DNA of 64,000 nt from Aureimonas pseudogalii. GTDB taxonomy: Bacteria; Pseudomonadota; Alphaproteobacteria; Rhizobiales; Rhizobiaceae. Position 1 is the stretch's first letter; every line of letters starts with the position of its first letter. Of this stretch, positions 43,221 to 51,667 are shown one piece after another. Location of the stretch: the NCBI RefSeq assembly GCF_014196835.1, contig NZ_JACIEK010000002.1, positions 186,001-250,000 of the forward strand. Reading direction: 5' to 3'. Under the pieces are notes generated by a model. That model did not search any database. It was not told the DNA's origin and was given only the letters and a program-made list of their open reading frames with translations. Both the position numbers and the translations under genes were made by a program.

Positions 43221-44618
43221 TCAGGCGCTCGGCAGCGCCATGAACGGGTCGCTCTCGCCCAAGACCAGCTCGCCGCGCGGATCGCTGGCTCTCCCGAACG
43301 CCTCGCGCGGCCAGGAGATGGCAACGAGCGCACCGGGACGGTCGGCCTCCGGCCGGTTGCCGAAGACGATCCGCGCACCCGAGCGCTCGAGCAGCGTCTT
43401 GGCGATGAACAGGCCGAGACCGAGGCCGCCGCCGGAATTGCGCGGGCCGGTCTCGCGCTGGGCCATGTAGGGGTCGCCGATGCGCGCGAGGACGTCCGCT
43501 GGGAAGCCCGATCCGTCGTCGACGATGTCGATGTCGATGCGCTCGCCGTCCCAGGAGAGCGCGATCGACACCTCGGAGGCCGCGAAGTCGACGGCATTCT
43601 CGACGATGTTGCCGAGCCCGTAGACGATGCCGGCATTGCGACGCAGCACCGGCTCGGGCCCGATCCGCGTGCCCTCGTGCACATGGATCGTCACGCCGAA
43701 GTCGCGGTGCGGCGCCACCACCTCTTCCACCAGCGACAGGAAGGAGTGGCGCGCCAGATGCTCTTCCGACGAGGAGGAAAGGCTGGTGAGTTGGCGCAGG
43801 ATGCCGCGACAGCGCTCGGTCTGGGTGATCAGGAGATCGACGTCCTCGCGCATCGGATCGGCCGCCGGCGTGGACCGCCCCATCTCCTTGGCGACGAGGG
43901 CGATCGTGGCGAGCGGCGTGCCGAGTTCGTGTGCCGCGGCCGCGGCCAGCCCGTCCAGCGCCGAGAGATGCTGCTCGCGCTGCAGCACGAGTTCGGTCGC
44001 GGCCAGCGCGTCGGAGAGGGTGCGGGCTTCGGCGGCGACGCGGTAGATGTAGAATGTGGCGAAGAGGAGCGTCGTCACCAGCGCGAACCACATGCCGCCG
44101 AGATAGGGCAGCGGCAGCGCGAAGGGCCAGTCGACCGGCCAGGGCATCGGCATATGCAGGAAGGCGAGCGCGGTGGCGGCGAGGACGGCGAGAATGCCGA
44201 GGCCGATCGTGGTGGCGGGCGGCTGGGTCGCGGCGGCCGTCATCGCGGGCACGATGAGGAAGATCGCGAACGGGTTCTGGATGCCGCCGGTGAGGAAGAG
44301 GAGGCCCGTCGGCTGCAGGATGTCGAAGGCGAGGATCGCCGCCACCTGCCGCGTCTCCAGCCGCTCGCTCTTGGGAAAGCGCACCGAGAGCACGAGATTG
44401 AGCGCGATCGACAGGGCGATGAGCCCGAAGCACAGGAACACCGGGTAAGGATACCAGAGGCCCCAGGCGACGAAGACGCAGGCCGCCGTCTGCCCGGCGA
44501 TCGACAGCCAGCGCAGCCGCGTCAGCGTCGCCAGGCGCATGCGCTGGCCCTCGTTCGAGGCGCGGCCCGACCAGGAGGGGCCGGGTTCGAAATCGGCGTG
44601 GTGCGAACGGGTCATCAT
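43221..44618 (-). CDS. regB: Redox sensor histidine kinase RegB/ActS/PrrB
   Basis: A 465-residue membrane histidine kinase. Six helices lie in the N-terminal half (about 35-195). The quinone-sensing motif GGIQNPF is at 111-117, the phospho-acceptor His230 is in AAAAAHELGTPLATIA, and the redox-active cysteine equivalent to RegB Cys265 is Cys270 in TERCRGILRQL. The ATPase domain has NIVENAVDFA, DDGSGFP and GGGLGLGLFIAKTLLE. It senses the ubiquinone pool and forms a disulfide under oxidising conditions, changing phosphorylation of RegA. The tandem order regB-regA resembles rhizobial actS-actR. No senC is present between them. Confidence 0.95.
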   Translation of the reverse strand: MMTRSHHADFEPGPSWSGRASNEGQRMRLATLTRLRWLSIAGQTAACVFVAWGLWYPYPVFLCFGLIALSIALNLVLSVRFPKSERLETRQVAAILAFDILQPTGLLFLTGGIQNPFAIFLIVPAMTAAATQPPATTIGLGILAVLAATALAFLHMPMPWPVDWPFALPLPYLGGMWFALVTTLLFATFYIYRVAAEARTLSDALAATELVLQREQHLSALDGLAAAAAHELGTPLATIALVAKEMGRSTPAADPMREDVDLLITQTERCRGILRQLTSLSSSSEEHLARHSFLSLVEEVVAPHRDFGVTIHVHEGTRIGPEPVLRRNAGIVYGLGNIVENAVDFAASEVSIALSWDGERIDIDIVDDGSGFPADVLARIGDPYMAQRETGPRNSGGGLGLGLFIAKTLLERSGARIVFGNRPEADRPGALVAISWPREAFGRASDPRGELVLGESDPFMALPSA

Positions 44619-44701
44619 GCCATGTCAAGTAGACACGACCCTGCCACTGCCAAGATGCGGCACGTCGGCACGCGGTCCCCATTCGCGCGCGGCGCGAAGG
44701 C

Positions 44702-47212
44702 TCAGGTGCCGCGGGGCTTCGCCCGTGCGGTCGGCGCCGCGCCGGCGGGATCCTCGGGCCAGGGATGGCGTGGATAGCGCCCGCGAAGGTCGGCGCGCAC
44801 GTCGGCCCAGGAGCCCGCCCAGAAGCCGGGCAGGTCGCGCGTCACCTGGATCGGGCGTCCGGCGGGCGAGAGCAGTTCGAGGATCAGCGGCAGGCGGCCG
44901 TCGGCGATCGCGGGATGACGGCGCAGGCCGAAGAGCTCCTGCACGCGGATCGCCAGCACCGGGCCTTGCGGCTCGTAGCGGATCGGATGGCGCGAGCCGG
45001 TGGGGGCGTCGAAATGCGAGGGCACGATCGCCTCGAGCCGGCGCGCCTCCGCGCCGAGCCGCGCCAGCAGCGCCTCGCGGATCGCACCGGGCGGGATGGC
45101 GGCGAGCGCTGCGACGCCGGGGAGGAAGGGGGCGAGCCAGTCGCCGGCCTCCGCCAGCAGCGCCGCGTCGGAAAAGCCGGGCCAGCCCGCCTCGGGGCCG
45201 AGCGCGGCCGCGGCGAAGCGCAGGCGCGCCAGCAGGCGCTCGCCTTCCCGGTCGAGCGGCAGCGGCGCGAGGCCGAGATCGAGATCGCGAAGGCCCGCCA
45301 TCAGGATGGCGCCCACCCGCCCGTCGGCGGGCAGCGGGCGCGGGGCCTCGGTGAGGACCGCTCGGCCGAGCCGGCGCACGTGGCGGGCGCGCACCGAGCG
45401 GCTGGCGGGATCGAAGGCGAGCGTCTCCTCCTCCACGATGCGCGCGGCGAGGATGCGCTCCAGCGCCTCGCGCATCAGCGGCGCGCAAGCGCGAATGCGC
45501 CCGACCCGCGTCGTGTTGCCTCTCGGCGATCCCGCACCCGGCGCCACCCCTTGCAGATCGGCCACCACGAGCGCCGGCTCGCGCGCCAGCGCCTCGCTCT
45601 CGGGCAGCATCCCGCCGCGTCCGTTGGCGAGCACGAAGGCGCCGCGCGCGCCGCGGGCCAGCGCCACCCGGTCGGGATAGGCGAGCGCCAGCAGCGCGCC
45701 GGGATCGGTGTCGTCGAGCGTCTCACCACCGATCTCGGTCGCGACCGCGCGCACGAGCCGGGTGGCGAGCTCGTCGGCGGTGCGGGCGCGGGGCGAGCGG
45801 TCGGTGCCCCAGCGCCGCAGCCGCTCGCCGAGATCGGTGTCGGTGCCGCCGAGCCCGTGTTCGGTGAGGAGCACCGCGAGGCGCGCCGCGACCCGGCGGG
45901 GCGCGCCGGGCGCGGCGCCCGCCACCATGCGCGCGAGGCGCGGCGGCGCCGGCAGGCGGCGCATCGCCTCGCCCATGGCGGTGATGCGTCCGTCCTCGCC
46001 CAGCGCCCCGAGGTCGACGAGGAGCGAGCGCGCCTCGGCGACGGCGGGGGCCGGTGGCGCGTCGAGGAAGGCGAGGTCGGACGGGTCGCGCGCGCCCCAG
46101 GCGAGCGTGTCGAGCACGAGCGAGGAGAGGTCGCTGGAGAGGATCTCCGGTCGGTCGAAGGCCTCCAGCGCGCCCGTCTCGGCCTCGCGCCAGAGCCGCA
46201 CGGCGGTGCCCGGCGCGGTGCGCCCGGCGCGCCCGGCCCGCTGGTCGGCGGCCGCGCGCGACACACGTACCGTTTCGAGGCGCGACAGGCCGGTGGCCGG
46301 CTCGAAGCGCGGCTGGCGCTTCCAGCCGCCGTCCACCACCACGCTGACGCCGTCGATGGTGAGCGAGGTCTCGGCGATCGTGGTGGCCAGCACCACCTTG
46401 CGCGCGCCCGTGGGCGCCGGGCGGATCGCGAGGTCCTGGGCGGCAGCGTCCATCTGGCCGTAGAGCGGGGCGAGGATCACGTCCGCCGGCAGGCGGGGCG
46501 CCAGTCGCTCGGCGGTGCGCTCGATCTCGCGCTGGCCGGGCAGGAAGGCGAGGATCGAGCCGGGGCCGCTTGCGATCTCGGCGAGGACGGCGGCCGCCAC
46601 CGCCTCTTCGATGGGCTCCGTGCCCGGCCGGTCGCGGTAGCGGATGGCGACGGGAAAGGCCCGACCGGCGCTCTCGATCACCGGCGCGTCGCCGAGCAGA
46701 GAGGCCACGCGCGCTCCGTCGAGCGTCGCCGACATCACGAGGAGGCGGAGGTCGGGCCGCAGTGCGCCCTTGAGGTCGAGCGCCAGCGCCAGCCCGAAAT
46801 CCCCGTCGAGCGAGCGCTCGTGGAACTCGTCGAAGAGGATGGCGGCGACGCCGGGAAGGTCGGGCTCGGAAAGGATCATCCGGGTGAGGACGCCCTCGGT
46901 GACCACCTCGATGCGTGTTTCACGTGAGACCTTGGTGTCCAGCCGCATGCGCCAGCCCACCGTCTCGCCGGGCCGCTCGCCGACGAGCGAGGCCATGCGC
47001 GTCGCCGCCGCGCGCGCCGCGAGGCGGCGTGGCTCGACGAGGAGGATGCGCCCCTCCGCGATCGCGCCGAGGAGATGCAGCGGCACGAGCGTCGTCTTGC
47101 CGGCGCCGGGCGGCGCCACGAGCACGGCGGCGCCATGGCGCTCCAGCGCCTCGGCGACGGCTGGCAGGACGGCGGAGACGGGAAGCTCGGGAAGTGTGAA
47201 AGGGCGGGTCAG
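44702..47212 (-). CDS. hrpB: ATP-dependent RNA helicase HrpB (start probably CTG)
   Basis: A DEAH-box helicase of about 836 residues. Walker A is VAPPGAGKTT, motif II is ILFDEFHERSLDGD, motif III is LLVMSATLDG and motif VI is QRAGRAGRTAPG; the HrpB C-terminal domain follows. The first canonical start (GTG at 47125) lies only two codons before Walker A. The frame upstream encodes FTLPELPVSAVLPAVAEALE and RHGAAVLV, the conserved HrpB N-terminus, but holds no ATG, GTG or TTG. CTG at 47212 (LTRPFTLPELP) is the first plausible start and has GGAG seven bases upstream, so it is used here with reservation. Confidence 0.85.
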   Translation of the reverse strand: MTRPFTLPELPVSAVLPAVAEALERHGAAVLVAPPGAGKTTLVPLHLLGAIAEGRILLVEPRRLAARAAATRMASLVGERPGETVGWRMRLDTKVSRETRIEVVTEGVLTRMILSEPDLPGVAAILFDEFHERSLDGDFGLALALDLKGALRPDLRLLVMSATLDGARVASLLGDAPVIESAGRAFPVAIRYRDRPGTEPIEEAVAAAVLAEIASGPGSILAFLPGQREIERTAERLAPRLPADVILAPLYGQMDAAAQDLAIRPAPTGARKVVLATTIAETSLTIDGVSVVVDGGWKRQPRFEPATGLSRLETVRVSRAAADQRAGRAGRTAPGTAVRLWREAETGALEAFDRPEILSSDLSSLVLDTLAWGARDPSDLAFLDAPPAPAVAEARSLLVDLGALGEDGRITAMGEAMRRLPAPPRLARMVAGAAPGAPRRVAARLAVLLTEHGLGGTDTDLGERLRRWGTDRSPRARTADELATRLVRAVATEIGGETLDDTDPGALLALAYPDRVALARGARGAFVLANGRGGMLPESEALAREPALVVADLQGVAPGAGSPRGNTTRVGRIRACAPLMREALERILAARIVEEETLAFDPASRSVRARHVRRLGRAVLTEAPRPLPADGRVGAILMAGLRDLDLGLAPLPLDREGERLLARLRFAAAALGPEAGWPGFSDAALLAEAGDWLAPFLPGVAALAAIPPGAIREALLARLGAEARRLEAIVPSHFDAPTGSRHPIRYEPQGPVLAIRVQELFGLRRHPAIADGRLPLILELLSPAGRPIQVTRDLPGFWAGSWADVRADLRGRYPRHPWPEDPAGAAPTARAKPRGT

Positions 47213-47375
47213 GAGAACGCTCCGCGGCGTCCGGCGCGCCGACTGGCCATGCGCGCGGACGGTTCGAAGACGGCGTTCGGCGGAGACGGTGCGGGCGCGG
47301 CGATCATGCGCGGGGTTCTGCGAGATCGGCGCCGCGCTGTCCAGCCGGGAGAGGCGGGGACTGCCGGCCCGCCGC

Positions 47376-48050
47376 TCAGATCACGCTCGCGCCGACATTC
47401 ACGGCGAGCGCCAGGATCGTGGTGTTGAACAGGAAGGCGAGGATCGTGTGGGCGAGCACGAGGGCGCGCATGCCGCGCGTCGTCACCGCGACGTCCGAGG
47501 TCTGCGCCGCCGCGCCCATGGTGAAGGCGAAGTAGAGGAAGTCGGGATAGTCGGGCTCGGCGTCGCCGCCGGGAAAGGCCATGCCGCCCTCGGCCGCCGG
47601 GTTGCCGTAGTATTCGCCGGCATAGTGCACGGCCATCACCACCTGCGTCATGGTCCACGACAGGAGGATCGTCAGGCCCGCGAGGGACAGGCGCCAGCCC
47701 GACACGTGGTCGCTGCCGAGGCCGTGCAGCTCGGCGGCGATGGCGCCGAAGGAGACGGCGATGGCAAGGCTCGTCAGCAGCAGGATCGCCGCGCGACCCT
47801 CGTCCTGCCCCTGCGCGTGGCCGCGGATGTCGCCGGTGTCGGCGAATAGCATCATGCGCAGGGTCGCCGCGAGATAGACCAGCACGCCGCAGTCCCAGCC
47901 GACGAGAATGCGCGTCGAGACGGGCAGGCTCGCGGGCAGGAGAAGCGCCACCGCGAGCGTCACGGCGAAGCCGCCGACGAGCCGGGGGCGGGCCCGAAGG
48001 CTGCGCCAGACCCGGAGCGGCGGCAGAACGGGTCGGTCGATCGGGCTCAT
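47376..48050 (-). CDS. DUF1345 membrane protein
   Basis: A 224-residue inner-membrane protein with about five hydrophobic helices. It shows the DUF1345 hallmarks: WDCGVLVYLAATLRMML, DEGRAAILLLTSLAIAVSFG, SWTMTQVVMAVHYAGEYYG and a C-terminal DFLYFAFTMGAAAQTSDVAV. Function is unknown; family members are often annotated only as membrane proteins. The ATG at 48050 was selected as the first residue with family similarity; the frame is open for another 24 codons upstream. It lies 163 bp upstream of hrpB on the same strand. Confidence 0.85.
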   Translation of the reverse strand: MSPIDRPVLPPLRVWRSLRARPRLVGGFAVTLAVALLLPASLPVSTRILVGWDCGVLVYLAATLRMMLFADTGDIRGHAQGQDEGRAAILLLTSLAIAVSFGAIAAELHGLGSDHVSGWRLSLAGLTILLSWTMTQVVMAVHYAGEYYGNPAAEGGMAFPGGDAEPDYPDFLYFAFTMGAAAQTSDVAVTTRGMRALVLAHTILAFLFNTTILALAVNVGASVI

Positions 48051-48685
48051 CGCGGCTCCTCTAGCAGACAAGTCGGCGGCAAGCGGCGGGCGGCTCGCCC
48101 CGCGGCGGCGCCGGCTCGCCAAAGACGAAAGAGGGGGCGGACGGGGTGAAGCCGTCGACTTCAGGTCGTCGTTTGCCGCATCGTCCGAGCGTGAAAGCCG
48201 AATTGGCTTTCACTGGAAGGCTCTAGCATCGCCTCCACACCTGCGCATCCGGCTTTGCGACGCAATCGGCCCCATTGCGGGTTGCAGGCTGCGCGTGGGT
48301 CAGCTTGGCGAGACGGCGAGGTGCGGCACCAAAGCGGCAGGCGCGGCTCCGCTCCTCAAGCCGCGCACTGCACCCAGAGAATGCAAGAGCGACCACGGCA
48401 GCATGTGGCGCGCGACCGCTTCCACCCCGATCTCGGCTGGGGTCGCGTGCCGGCACGCTCTCGTCCTCCGTCACTCGGCGCCACGAGACCGATCGTGTGG
48501 TCCCGGTGTCGAAGGAGATCGCCGCAGCGAGGTGAAAGGCGTGCGGCAGACGTGGAGGCTGCGGCGAAAGATATTCCCCCGCCGCGGTGCTTTGCGGTAA
48601 AGGGAAGGCAGCGTGCGGCTGGCATCGACGGCTCCTCGCGCCGCGGCGGTTCCGCCCCGCCGGCTTGCCCAGACGACGAGGTTCC
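48051..48685. other. Non-coding gap between DUF1345 gene and FixR-like gene
   Basis: About 635 bases between divergent genes. Open frames here are shadow frames of biased composition. It contains a perfect inverted repeat (see the next entry). Nothing else recognisable was found; a small RNA cannot be excluded. Confidence 0.5.
48191..48213. repeat. Perfect 9-bp inverted repeat
   Basis: GTGAAAGCC-GAATT-GGCTTTCAC, followed by CTCTAGCAT. Both the palindrome and the CTAGCAT/AGCAT flank resemble the short intergenic palindromes found in many rhizobial genomes; a related palindrome is at 51609-51651. Confidence 0.6.
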
Positions 48686-49444
48686 ATGTCCGCTCCCGCG
48701 CCGACCGACGCCCGCAAGACGCTCGTCCTCACCGGAGCCTCGCGCGGCATCGGCCACGCCACCGTGAAGCGGTTCTCGCGCGAGGGCTGGCGCGTCATCA
48801 CCTGCTCGCGCCAGGATTTCGCCGTCGACTGCCCCTGGCCCGCCGGCCCCGAGGACCACATCAAGGTCGACCTGTCGGATCCCGAGGACGTCGGCTACGC
48901 CGTGTCCGAGATCCGCCAGCGCCTGCAAGCCAATGGCGGGCGGCTCGACGCGCTCGTCAACAACGCGGCGATCTCGCCGAAGGCCGACAAGGGCGCGCGG
49001 ATGGATTCGATCCGCACCCCCATGCACGTCTGGCGCGACGTCTTTCAGGTCAACTTCTTCGCCCCCATCATGCTGGCGCGCGGCCTCCATTCGGAACTCG
49101 CCACCGCCCGCGGCTCGATCGTCAACGTCACCTCGATCGTCGGCAGCCGCGTGCACCCCTTCGCCGGCACCGCCTACGCTACCTCGAAGGCCGCACTCGC
49201 CTCGCTGACACGCGAGATGGCCGCCGACTTCGGGCCGGACGGCATCCGCGTCAACGCCATCGCCCCCGGCGAGATCGACACCGCCATCCTCTCGCCCGGC
49301 ACCGAGAAGATCGTCGAGACCATCCCGCTGCGCCGCCTCGGCAAGACCTCCGAGGTCGCCGACATCATCTACTTCCTCTGCTCCGAACAGGCCTCCTACG
49401 TCAGCGGCGGCGAAATCCACATCAACGGCGGCCAGCACGTCTGA
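48686..49444 (+). CDS. SDR-family oxidoreductase, FixR-like
   Basis: A 252-residue classical short-chain dehydrogenase. It has TGASRGIGHATVKRF (cofactor loop), DALVNNAAIS, and catalytic Ser-Tyr-Lys in NVTSIVGSRVHPFAGTAYAT with SKAAL. It ends VSGGEIHINGGQHV. The body closely resembles FixR of Bradyrhizobium, for example VITCSRQDFAVDCPWPAGPE. Despite that name, FixR-like proteins exist in non-nitrogen-fixing bacteria and the substrate is unknown. No nif or fix genes are nearby. The start MSAPAPTDARK at 48686 was chosen because the 33 upstream codons are arginine-rich and unsupported. Confidence 0.88.
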   Translation: MSAPAPTDARKTLVLTGASRGIGHATVKRFSREGWRVITCSRQDFAVDCPWPAGPEDHIKVDLSDPEDVGYAVSEIRQRLQANGGRLDALVNNAAISPKADKGARMDSIRTPMHVWRDVFQVNFFAPIMLARGLHSELATARGSIVNVTSIVGSRVHPFAGTAYATSKAALASLTREMAADFGPDGIRVNAIAPGEIDTAILSPGTEKIVETIPLRRLGKTSEVADIIYFLCSEQASYVSGGEIHINGGQHV

Positions 49445-49459
49445 GCGCCGGCGGCGGTG

Positions 49460-49634
49460 GCATGGCGGGGCTGCCGCCCCGAACCCCGCCCGAGGGCTGA
49501 CACCCCCGGACCCCCGCTTCTTTTGATCGATGACCGGGGAGGGCCAGCGGCCCTCTCCGGTCATCGAAGAAGAGATGGGGTTCCAAGGGCCTCAGGCCCT
49601 TGGCAGGGGTGCGGGGGCAGCGCCCCTGCATACC
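49460..49634 (-). repeat. Mosaic palindromic repeat, copy B
   Basis: A 175-bp element that is an inverted copy of 37720-37895. Shared blocks at both ends are near-identical: GCATGGCGGGGCTGCCGCCC at 49460 and the complement of GGTATGCAGGGGCGCTGCCC at 49634. The central stem (arm 49527-49545, loop AGC, arm 49549-49567) keeps the inner GGGCC/GGCCC but has TCGATGACCGGGGA in place of the outer sequence in copy A, and its partner arm has changed to match. It starts 15 bp after the FixR-like stop and ends 8 bp from the convergent HdeD-like stop, so it may also serve as a terminator. Confidence 0.9.
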
Positions 49635-49641
49635 GTAGCCG

Positions 49642-50244
49642 CTAGCGCCCGGCCTTCGGTCCGGTGCGGGCGTCGAGGGCGGCGGCGAGGAGGCTGAGGC
49701 CGGACATCACGAGGGAGAGGCCGAGGAAGATGCCGACGGCCCAAGCGGCGGTGCCCGGCAGGCCGATGACGAGGAAGAAGGCGAGGGCCACGTTCAGCGC
49801 ACCGGCGGCGGCGAGCAGCCAGAATCGACCGGTGGAGGCGCGGAAGGCGCGCGCCAGCGACAGGATGGCGAGGCCTGTGAGGAGGAAGTAGACGGCGAGG
49901 ACGGTGGTCAGCGTCACCGCGCCGGCGAAGGCATCGGCGAGGATCACGAGAGCGAGCAGCGCCAAAAGCACGGTGAGGGTGAGGTTCGACCAGAAGCCGG
50001 CGGCGTCGCGCATGCGAAAGCAGGCGATCGCCGCGGCGGCGGCGAGCGAGAGGATCAGCCAGCCGAGGAAGATCGAGGTCGCCCGCGTCGCGAGCAGGGG
50101 CGCGACCAGCGCCGCGACGCCGGTCAACGCCATGAGAAGGCCTTGCAGCGAGAAGGCACGCCAGTGCTGGTGCAGGTAGCGCCGAACCTCGCGCCGCACC
50201 GTTTCGGGCGCCGCGGGCCGTTGCCTGATCTCGTTCAAATCCAT
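49642..50244 (-). CDS. HdeD-family (DUF308) membrane protein
   Basis: A 200-residue inner-membrane protein with six helices arranged as three hairpins, typical of HdeD/DUF308. The segments LHQHWRAFSLQGLLMALTGV, TSIFLGWLILSLAAAAAIAC and VILADAFAGAVTLTTVLAVY are characteristic. HdeD takes part in acid resistance at high cell density in E. coli; its role here is unproven. The start ATG at 50244 opens MDLNEIRQRP. The stop lies eight bases from mosaic repeat copy B, and the gene is 69 bp downstream of the FMN reductase gene on the same strand. Confidence 0.85.
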   Translation of the reverse strand: MDLNEIRQRPAAPETVRREVRRYLHQHWRAFSLQGLLMALTGVAALVAPLLATRATSIFLGWLILSLAAAAAIACFRMRDAAGFWSNLTLTVLLALLALVILADAFAGAVTLTTVLAVYFLLTGLAILSLARAFRASTGRFWLLAAAGALNVALAFFLVIGLPGTAAWAVGIFLGLSLVMSGLSLLAAALDARTGPKAGR

Positions 50245-50312
50245 GTGCCGTCCCGTTTCCCGTTCCCACCCCATCGTCCCATCGGTCCCGCTTGCCGATC
50301 GCCCGCGTTTCG

Positions 50313-50918
50313 TCAGCTCTGGCGCCCGAGAGCGCGTGCGTGGTCGAGCAGCGTCTCCGCGAGATCGTCGAGATGTCGCCGATACGTCTCGTCGGCAAGG
50401 CGTCCGGACGCCTCGAACGGGGCGCCCGCGACGCAGACGGCGCATTGCGGGGTCACGACTTCGGCACCGAGCGCCTGAAGCACGGCGCGCAGCGGCGCCA
50501 GAGCCGCCCGTCCGCCATCGGGCGCGTGCGAGGTCGAGGCGAGCCCGACCACGAGGCGGTGGAACGGGTGGACGGGCTGCGGCTGCTCGCGCGCCGCGGC
50601 GGCGATCCAGGCCACAGCGTTCGCAAGAAGCGGCGCCACCCCGTCGTGGACGGCGGGGGCAACGATCAGCAGCCCGTCCTGGAGGGCGAGCCGCTGGGCG
50701 AGGAGGCGGGCGTTCTCCGGCAGGCCGGGTGACCGGCCTGCCGGCGGGAGGGCGACGCCGGGCTCGGCGTCGAAGAGCGGCAGCGGATAGTCGGCAAGGC
50801 TCGCCGCCGTCAGCGCCACGTCGGTGACGGCGAGAAGCCGCGTCGCCTCGCCGGCCAGCCGCGCGGCGCCCGAGTCCGCGATCGCGGTGCCCGGCAGCAC
50901 GAGAAGGCGCGGGATCAA
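50313..50918 (-). CDS. NADPH-dependent FMN reductase family protein
   Basis: A 201-residue flavodoxin-like protein. It has the SsuE/ArsH-type opening LVLPGTAIADSGAARLAGEA, then YPLPLFDAE, the flavin-site LLIVAPAVHDGVAPLLANAV and VVGLASTSHAPDGGRAALAP. Normally these enzymes reduce FMN or act as quinone/azo reductases. Several positions deviate from the usual PEYN-G motif (here PAVHDG), so activity should not be assumed. The start codon is TTG at 50918, overlapping the stop of the methyltransferase gene as TTGA (50915-50918), so they are translationally coupled. Confidence 0.75.
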   Translation of the reverse strand: MIPRLLVLPGTAIADSGAARLAGEATRLLAVTDVALTAASLADYPLPLFDAEPGVALPPAGRSPGLPENARLLAQRLALQDGLLIVAPAVHDGVAPLLANAVAWIAAAAREQPQPVHPFHRLVVGLASTSHAPDGGRAALAPLRAVLQALGAEVVTPQCAVCVAGAPFEASGRLADETYRRHLDDLAETLLDHARALGRQS

Positions 50919-51556
50919 TGCCCAGACGTCCGTGAGGACCCGGTCGGCGTGTAGATCCAGACGCGGGCGGGAGGGATGTTGTCCCAGACGATGGGCGAGG
51001 AGGAGACCTCGAAGAGCCCGGCCACGGGCTTCACCGGCGGCGTCCAGAGATAGGAGAGCTGGGTCAGGTTGCCGCCCGGCAGGAGACGGGCGAAATAGCG
51101 CGCGAAGAGCGCCTGACGTTCGCGCTGCGCCATCTTCACGATCGGGATGGCGAAGAGGATGGTGGCAAAGCGCGTGGCGCCGGCGTCACGGAGCGTCTTG
51201 TCGAGATCGAACCCGTCGCCATGGATGACGTTGACCTCGGGGAAGCGACGCTGGAGCGTCTTTGCGAACTCGGGCTCGTACTCGATCGAAGTGATGCGCG
51301 AGGGCGCGACGCCGGCCTCCAGCAGCGCGCGGGTGACGACGCCGAGGCCCGGGCCGAGCTCCAGCACCGGGCCTTCGATGCCGGTGGTGGACGCCGCGAC
51401 CATGGCGGCGCAGTAGCTGGCCGAGGAGGGCGCGACGGCGCCGAGCGTCAGGGGATTGCGGACCCAGGTTCCGAAGAAGCGCAGGAGATCGCCCTGACGT
51501 TCGTTCTGGCGGTCGCGCGGTGGGTTCGGCGTGGGCGACCCGGATTGATCCTGCAT
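50915..51556 (-). CDS. PmtA-type phospholipid N-methyltransferase, paralogue 1
   Basis: A 213-residue SAM-dependent methyltransferase resembling Sinorhizobium/Agrobacterium PmtA (phosphatidylethanolamine N-methyltransferase). It has FFGTWVRNPLTLGAVAPSSA, the motif I VLELGPGLGVVT, SIEYEPEFAKTLQRRFP and the C-terminal NIPPARVWIYTP. The expected role is stepwise methylation of PE to phosphatidylcholine on the cytosolic membrane face. It lies 111 bp after paralogue 2 and overlaps the flavin reductase gene. The start at 51556 (MQDQSGSP) was chosen as the first ATG preceded by a reasonable GAGG; upstream residues (MLGNEATPP) overlap a palindrome. Confidence 0.85.
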   Translation of the reverse strand: MQDQSGSPTPNPPRDRQNERQGDLLRFFGTWVRNPLTLGAVAPSSASYCAAMVAASTTGIEGPVLELGPGLGVVTRALLEAGVAPSRITSIEYEPEFAKTLQRRFPEVNVIHGDGFDLDKTLRDAGATRFATILFAIPIVKMAQRERQALFARYFARLLPGGNLTQLSYLWTPPVKPVAGLFEVSSSPIVWDNIPPARVWIYTPTGSSRTSGH

Positions 51557-51608
51557 CCTCGATCCTCTCGTTCGGCCGGCCCCGTTCGGCGGCGTCGCTT
51601 CGTTCCCG

Positions 51609-51651
51609 AGCATTTCGCGTGGAAGCCGACCGGACTCCCACGCGAAATGCT
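51609..51651. repeat. 14-bp palindromic repeat
   Basis: AGCATTTCGCGTGG (51609-51622) and CCACGCGAAATGCT (51638-51651) pair perfectly with a 15-base loop, followed by TTAG. It fills most of the gap between the two methyltransferase genes. AGCATTT...AAATGCT ends are a common style of rhizobial intergenic palindrome. Confidence 0.8.
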
Positions 51652-51667
51652 TTAGTCGGCGAGTTTG

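Noticed and set aside
48051-48685. Additional protein-coding gene in the 635-bp gap
   Set aside because: Open frames on both strands have shadow-like composition and no start with a plausible Shine-Dalgarno leading to a recognisable protein.
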